Source of the DNA: Oxalobacter formigenes | Lineage (GTDB): Bacteria > Pseudomonadota > Gammaproteobacteria > Burkholderiales > Burkholderiaceae_D | Length of the DNA stretch: 53,272 nucleotides | NCBI GenBank assembly: GCA_023667225.1 | Contig: JAMPAN010000001.1 | Location: forward strand, 334,682-387,953 | Reading direction: 5' to 3' | In this document: in pieces, positions 51,134 to 53,272 of the stretch | How the letters are laid out: each line of letters starts with the position of its first letter | How positions within the stretch are numbered: position 1 is the stretch's first letter | Translations under genes and position numbers: made by a program | Notes under the pieces: generated by a model | What the model was told of the DNA's origin: nothing | Database searches by the model: none | Seen by the model: the letters and a program-made list of their open reading frames with translations, nothing else

Positions 51134-52603
51134 ATGATCAAGATTTATATTGAAAAAGGAATTGATTTCCATCCCGATTTGCCAAAGGGCTGCGAATTTA
51201 CCGATCATCTGGATAATGCCGAAGTGGCTTTTGTCAAAGATTGCCCAGCTTCTCATAATCCGGCTTGCCTTGTCGCCTGTCTTGAACAGGCGGTTGTCAT
51301 GAAAATGACAGAGGATGAAATTGGCGCTTTCAATGATATCTGGTTTTTGCCGGTTATCCCGCAGCTCTGGCAGTCAAGACTCGAAAAGCTGCTGGATCAG
51401 ATGAACAATCTGAATACGATCAGGATGGAAAAGGTATGGCTTGATACCCTCATGGATTCCATGCCCAACATGATCTGGTTCAAATCCCTGGATGGACTCC
51501 ACATGAAAGTCAACCAGGCTTTTTGCAAGGCGGCAGGCAAAACCAGAAAAATGATTGAGGGAAGGGATCATTATTTTATCTGGAATGTTGACAAGGACAG
51601 TTCAGACCATGACGATGCCTGCATCAGGAGCGAAGCAGAAGTTCTCAAGGCCAACAAAACCTGCACGTTTGACGAAACCCTTAAGATAGGCAACCAGAAA
51701 AGGCGGCTGATAACCTATAAGACGCCCATCCATGACAAGCATGGCAAAATTATTGGTACAGTTGGCGTTGCCCAGGATGTCACCAATATCCTGAACCTGA
51801 ACAGGGAAATGGAGATTTTTCTTGAAGCTATGTCTTTCCCGATAGTCATACATGACGACGAAGGTATCATTACCCATTTGAACCGACGCTTCACCGACTA
51901 TTTCCATGAAGAGAAGGACGATATTATCGGGATAAACTATAACGACTGGAAAAACTGGTTTTTTATGCAGGAAATGGACAGCCCCTGCTTCATGGATGCC
52001 GGGGAAAAAAAGTTTGTCAGCATCGGGGAAACAAGTATGCATGACATTTTCGGGGAGGCTTTTGGCGGCGTGGTTGTTTTTAATGATATCACCGCCGAGA
52101 AAAAGCTGGAGATCCAGGCCCACCGGAATGCCTACGAGGATCATCTTACCGGCCTGGCCAACCGTCGTGCCGTGAATAGGCATTTCAAACATGCTGTTTC
52201 TGATGTTTTTCATCTGTTGTATGTTGATTTGGACAACTTCAAGTCTGTCAACGACCGATGGGGCCACGAAGCCGGTGACCTGGCGTTGAAAAAGCTTGCT
52301 GAGGTCATGCGGGAGGCTTGCCCTGATGATTTCATCGCGAGGCTTGGCGGTGATGAGTTTTTGATTTGTATTCACCACGAAAGGGCGGATAGCGAGCTGG
52401 TCGGCCTGGCGGATTCCATTCGGGAGAAACTGGAAGAATGGTTCAAGGCTTCACACAAGTTTTCCGGCGTAAGCGTTTCTATCGGCGTGCGTGCAAACTG
52501 CACCCCGGAAACGCCGGTTGATCAATTGATCCATGAAGCGGATCAGGCTATGTATGAGGCCAAGCGCAATGGCAAATCCCAGACAAGAACCTGGCATGCC
52601 TGA
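51134..52603 (+). CDS. PAS-PAS-GGDEF diguanylate cyclase
   Basis: 489 residues. Two PAS-like sensor domains cover about 100-218 and 225-325, then a GGDEF domain from about 335. The active site is intact: RLGGDEF at 403-409, with DLDNFKSVND for metal binding. The inhibitory RxxD site is replaced by CPDD, so feedback inhibition may be absent. There is no membrane helix, so it senses a soluble signal in the cytoplasm. The first 95 residues form an extra domain (KGIDFHPDLPKGC) that I do not recognise. The ATG at 51134 has AGGAAAG upstream. It could feed c-di-GMP to LapD. Confidence 0.92.
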   Translation: MIKIYIEKGIDFHPDLPKGCEFTDHLDNAEVAFVKDCPASHNPACLVACLEQAVVMKMTEDEIGAFNDIWFLPVIPQLWQSRLEKLLDQMNNLNTIRMEKVWLDTLMDSMPNMIWFKSLDGLHMKVNQAFCKAAGKTRKMIEGRDHYFIWNVDKDSSDHDDACIRSEAEVLKANKTCTFDETLKIGNQKRRLITYKTPIHDKHGKIIGTVGVAQDVTNILNLNREMEIFLEAMSFPIVIHDDEGIITHLNRRFTDYFHEEKDDIIGINYNDWKNWFFMQEMDSPCFMDAGEKKFVSIGETSMHDIFGEAFGGVVVFNDITAEKKLEIQAHRNAYEDHLTGLANRRAVNRHFKHAVSDVFHLLYVDLDNFKSVNDRWGHEAGDLALKKLAEVMREACPDDFIARLGGDEFLICIHHERADSELVGLADSIREKLEEWFKASHKFSGVSVSIGVRANCTPETPVDQLIHEADQAMYEAKRNGKSQTRTWHA

Positions 52604-53223
52604 ATGTAAACCCGTTTTATCCTGTTTGTGAGGCACAGAGCCTGCGCGCAGCGGTATTATCCATGCGGCTGCAGATGCCCCCGCCCGGCAAGGGGTATCC
52701 GGCAGGCGCTGTTTGGCAATACGGCCGGGGATTTCATGTCGAACATGCCGGTTTATTCCGGCGTTTGTATGCGGACTTGCTTGCAGCGTTTGTGTAATTC
52801 TTTTTAAAGCGCTGCCGGCTCCTTGTTCAGGACGATTAAACGGGGATCCGGATTGCCGGCTATTAGATTATTGGCCTGTTTGCCCAAAAAGAGGGAATAT
52901 AAAAAGCACTATATAGGCGGCAGCAGAAAGGCCGACAGCTAAAAAAACTGGATATCTCGGCAAGTCGCCAGCAAAAGAGCAGAAACAGCGCTGTGTTTTC
53001 TTTCCTGACGGTTACGCAGTTAGGCATAAGGGCCAGAAAAAGGAAAAGCGCTTTTCCAATGTTAATTTATTTGCATTTCAGTTCATCTCGTTAATCATCT
53101 GTTTGATGTACAGAAAGCAGCGGGATGTTTTTCATCTGGTCAGCGTCTTATTGCTGTGTTTGCGGGCCTGAAAGTTATTATTCCCTCTCACCACGGAAAG
53201 CTACAATATCCTAAAATGAGTCT
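52604..53223. other. Intergenic region at the right end
   Basis: 620 bases in which I see no gene with both a ribosome site and plausible sequence. A frame of 67 codons at 52713-52916 has no supporting feature. A perfect 16-base palindrome GGAAAAGCGCTTTTCC lies at 53042-53057. Confidence 0.5.
53042..53057. repeat. Perfect 16-base palindrome
   Basis: GGAAAAGCGCTTTTCC reads the same on both strands without a spacer. It could be a protein-binding site upstream of a gene beyond the right edge. It has no T-run, and a hairpin would lack a loop. Confidence 0.6.
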
Positions 53224-53272
53224 ATGCAGATGAAACCATACTGGCAGGCGGCGAAGGCACTGCGCTTATCAG
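53224..53272 (+). CDS. Possible start of a gene running off the right edge
   Basis: ATG 53224 opens a frame without a stop to the window end (MQMKPYWQAAKALRLS). A TACAAT box lies about 20 bases upstream. Sixteen codons are too few to identify the product, and the ribosome site is weak. Confidence 0.25.
   Translation, partial: MQMKPYWQAAKALRLS

Overview
The window reads as chromosome of a betaproteobacterium of the Burkholderiales, most likely an Oxalobacteraceae member. I infer this from the purM / AI-2E permease / hda / HAD / pcnB / folK / panB neighbourhood, from the protein sequences, and from a moderately high-GC backbone interrupted by one clearly AT-rich insert. The genus is not proven from sequence alone.

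Layout. (1) 94-769, minus: wreck of an AAA ATPase + DUF4276 gene pair, fused by a deletion. (2) 917-8985, minus: a Lap-type biofilm-adhesin export and control operon: TolC-like pore, LapG protease, LapD c-di-GMP receptor, a small unknown protein, LapB ABC transporter and LapC fusion protein. No adhesin gene is visible. (3) 9139-17105: a spermidine-synthase-like gene, then a tightly overlapping malonate decarboxylase operon mdcABCDEGH and a convergent LysR gene. (4) 17150-23818: housekeeping panB, DUF486, folK, pcnB, HAD phosphatase, hda, AI-2E permease (minus) and divergent purM (plus). (5) 24067-25804: a frameshifted MBOAT acyltransferase gene and a short ORF just downstream of tRNA-Arg(CCG). 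(6) 25908-38390: amiC, tsaE, ogt, xerD, an EEP-family nuclease, plsY, an orphan response regulator, glnS, an M48 lipoprotein protease, a GST, an unknown protein, pyrD, aat and a TIR-like protein. (7) 38467-42135: a Nudix hydrolase, initiator tRNA with clear promoter and terminator, then an AT-rich type II restriction-modification island. (8) 42135-53272: adhE with a kinase-like gene, an epimerase/glycosyltransferase pair, a coiled-coil protein, a serine hydrolase, an aldo-keto reductase and a PAS-PAS-GGDEF diguanylate cyclase.

Working together: the Lap operon and the GGDEF protein suggest c-di-GMP control of surface adhesion. MdcA/C/D/E form the malonate decarboxylase, MdcB/G build its prosthetic group and MdcH loads malonate. 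No malonate transporter is present.

The most notable signals are long G/C homopolymer tracts: one in the translation start region of the Lap outer-membrane gene, one that splits a sugar-nucleotide epimerase by exactly one base, and one at the left edge. They suggest phase-variable surface functions, with sequencing error as the main alternative. A solitary TIR-like gene beside a Nudix hydrolase, a kinase-like gene overlapping adhE, and the ATPase/DUF4276 scar are further leads.
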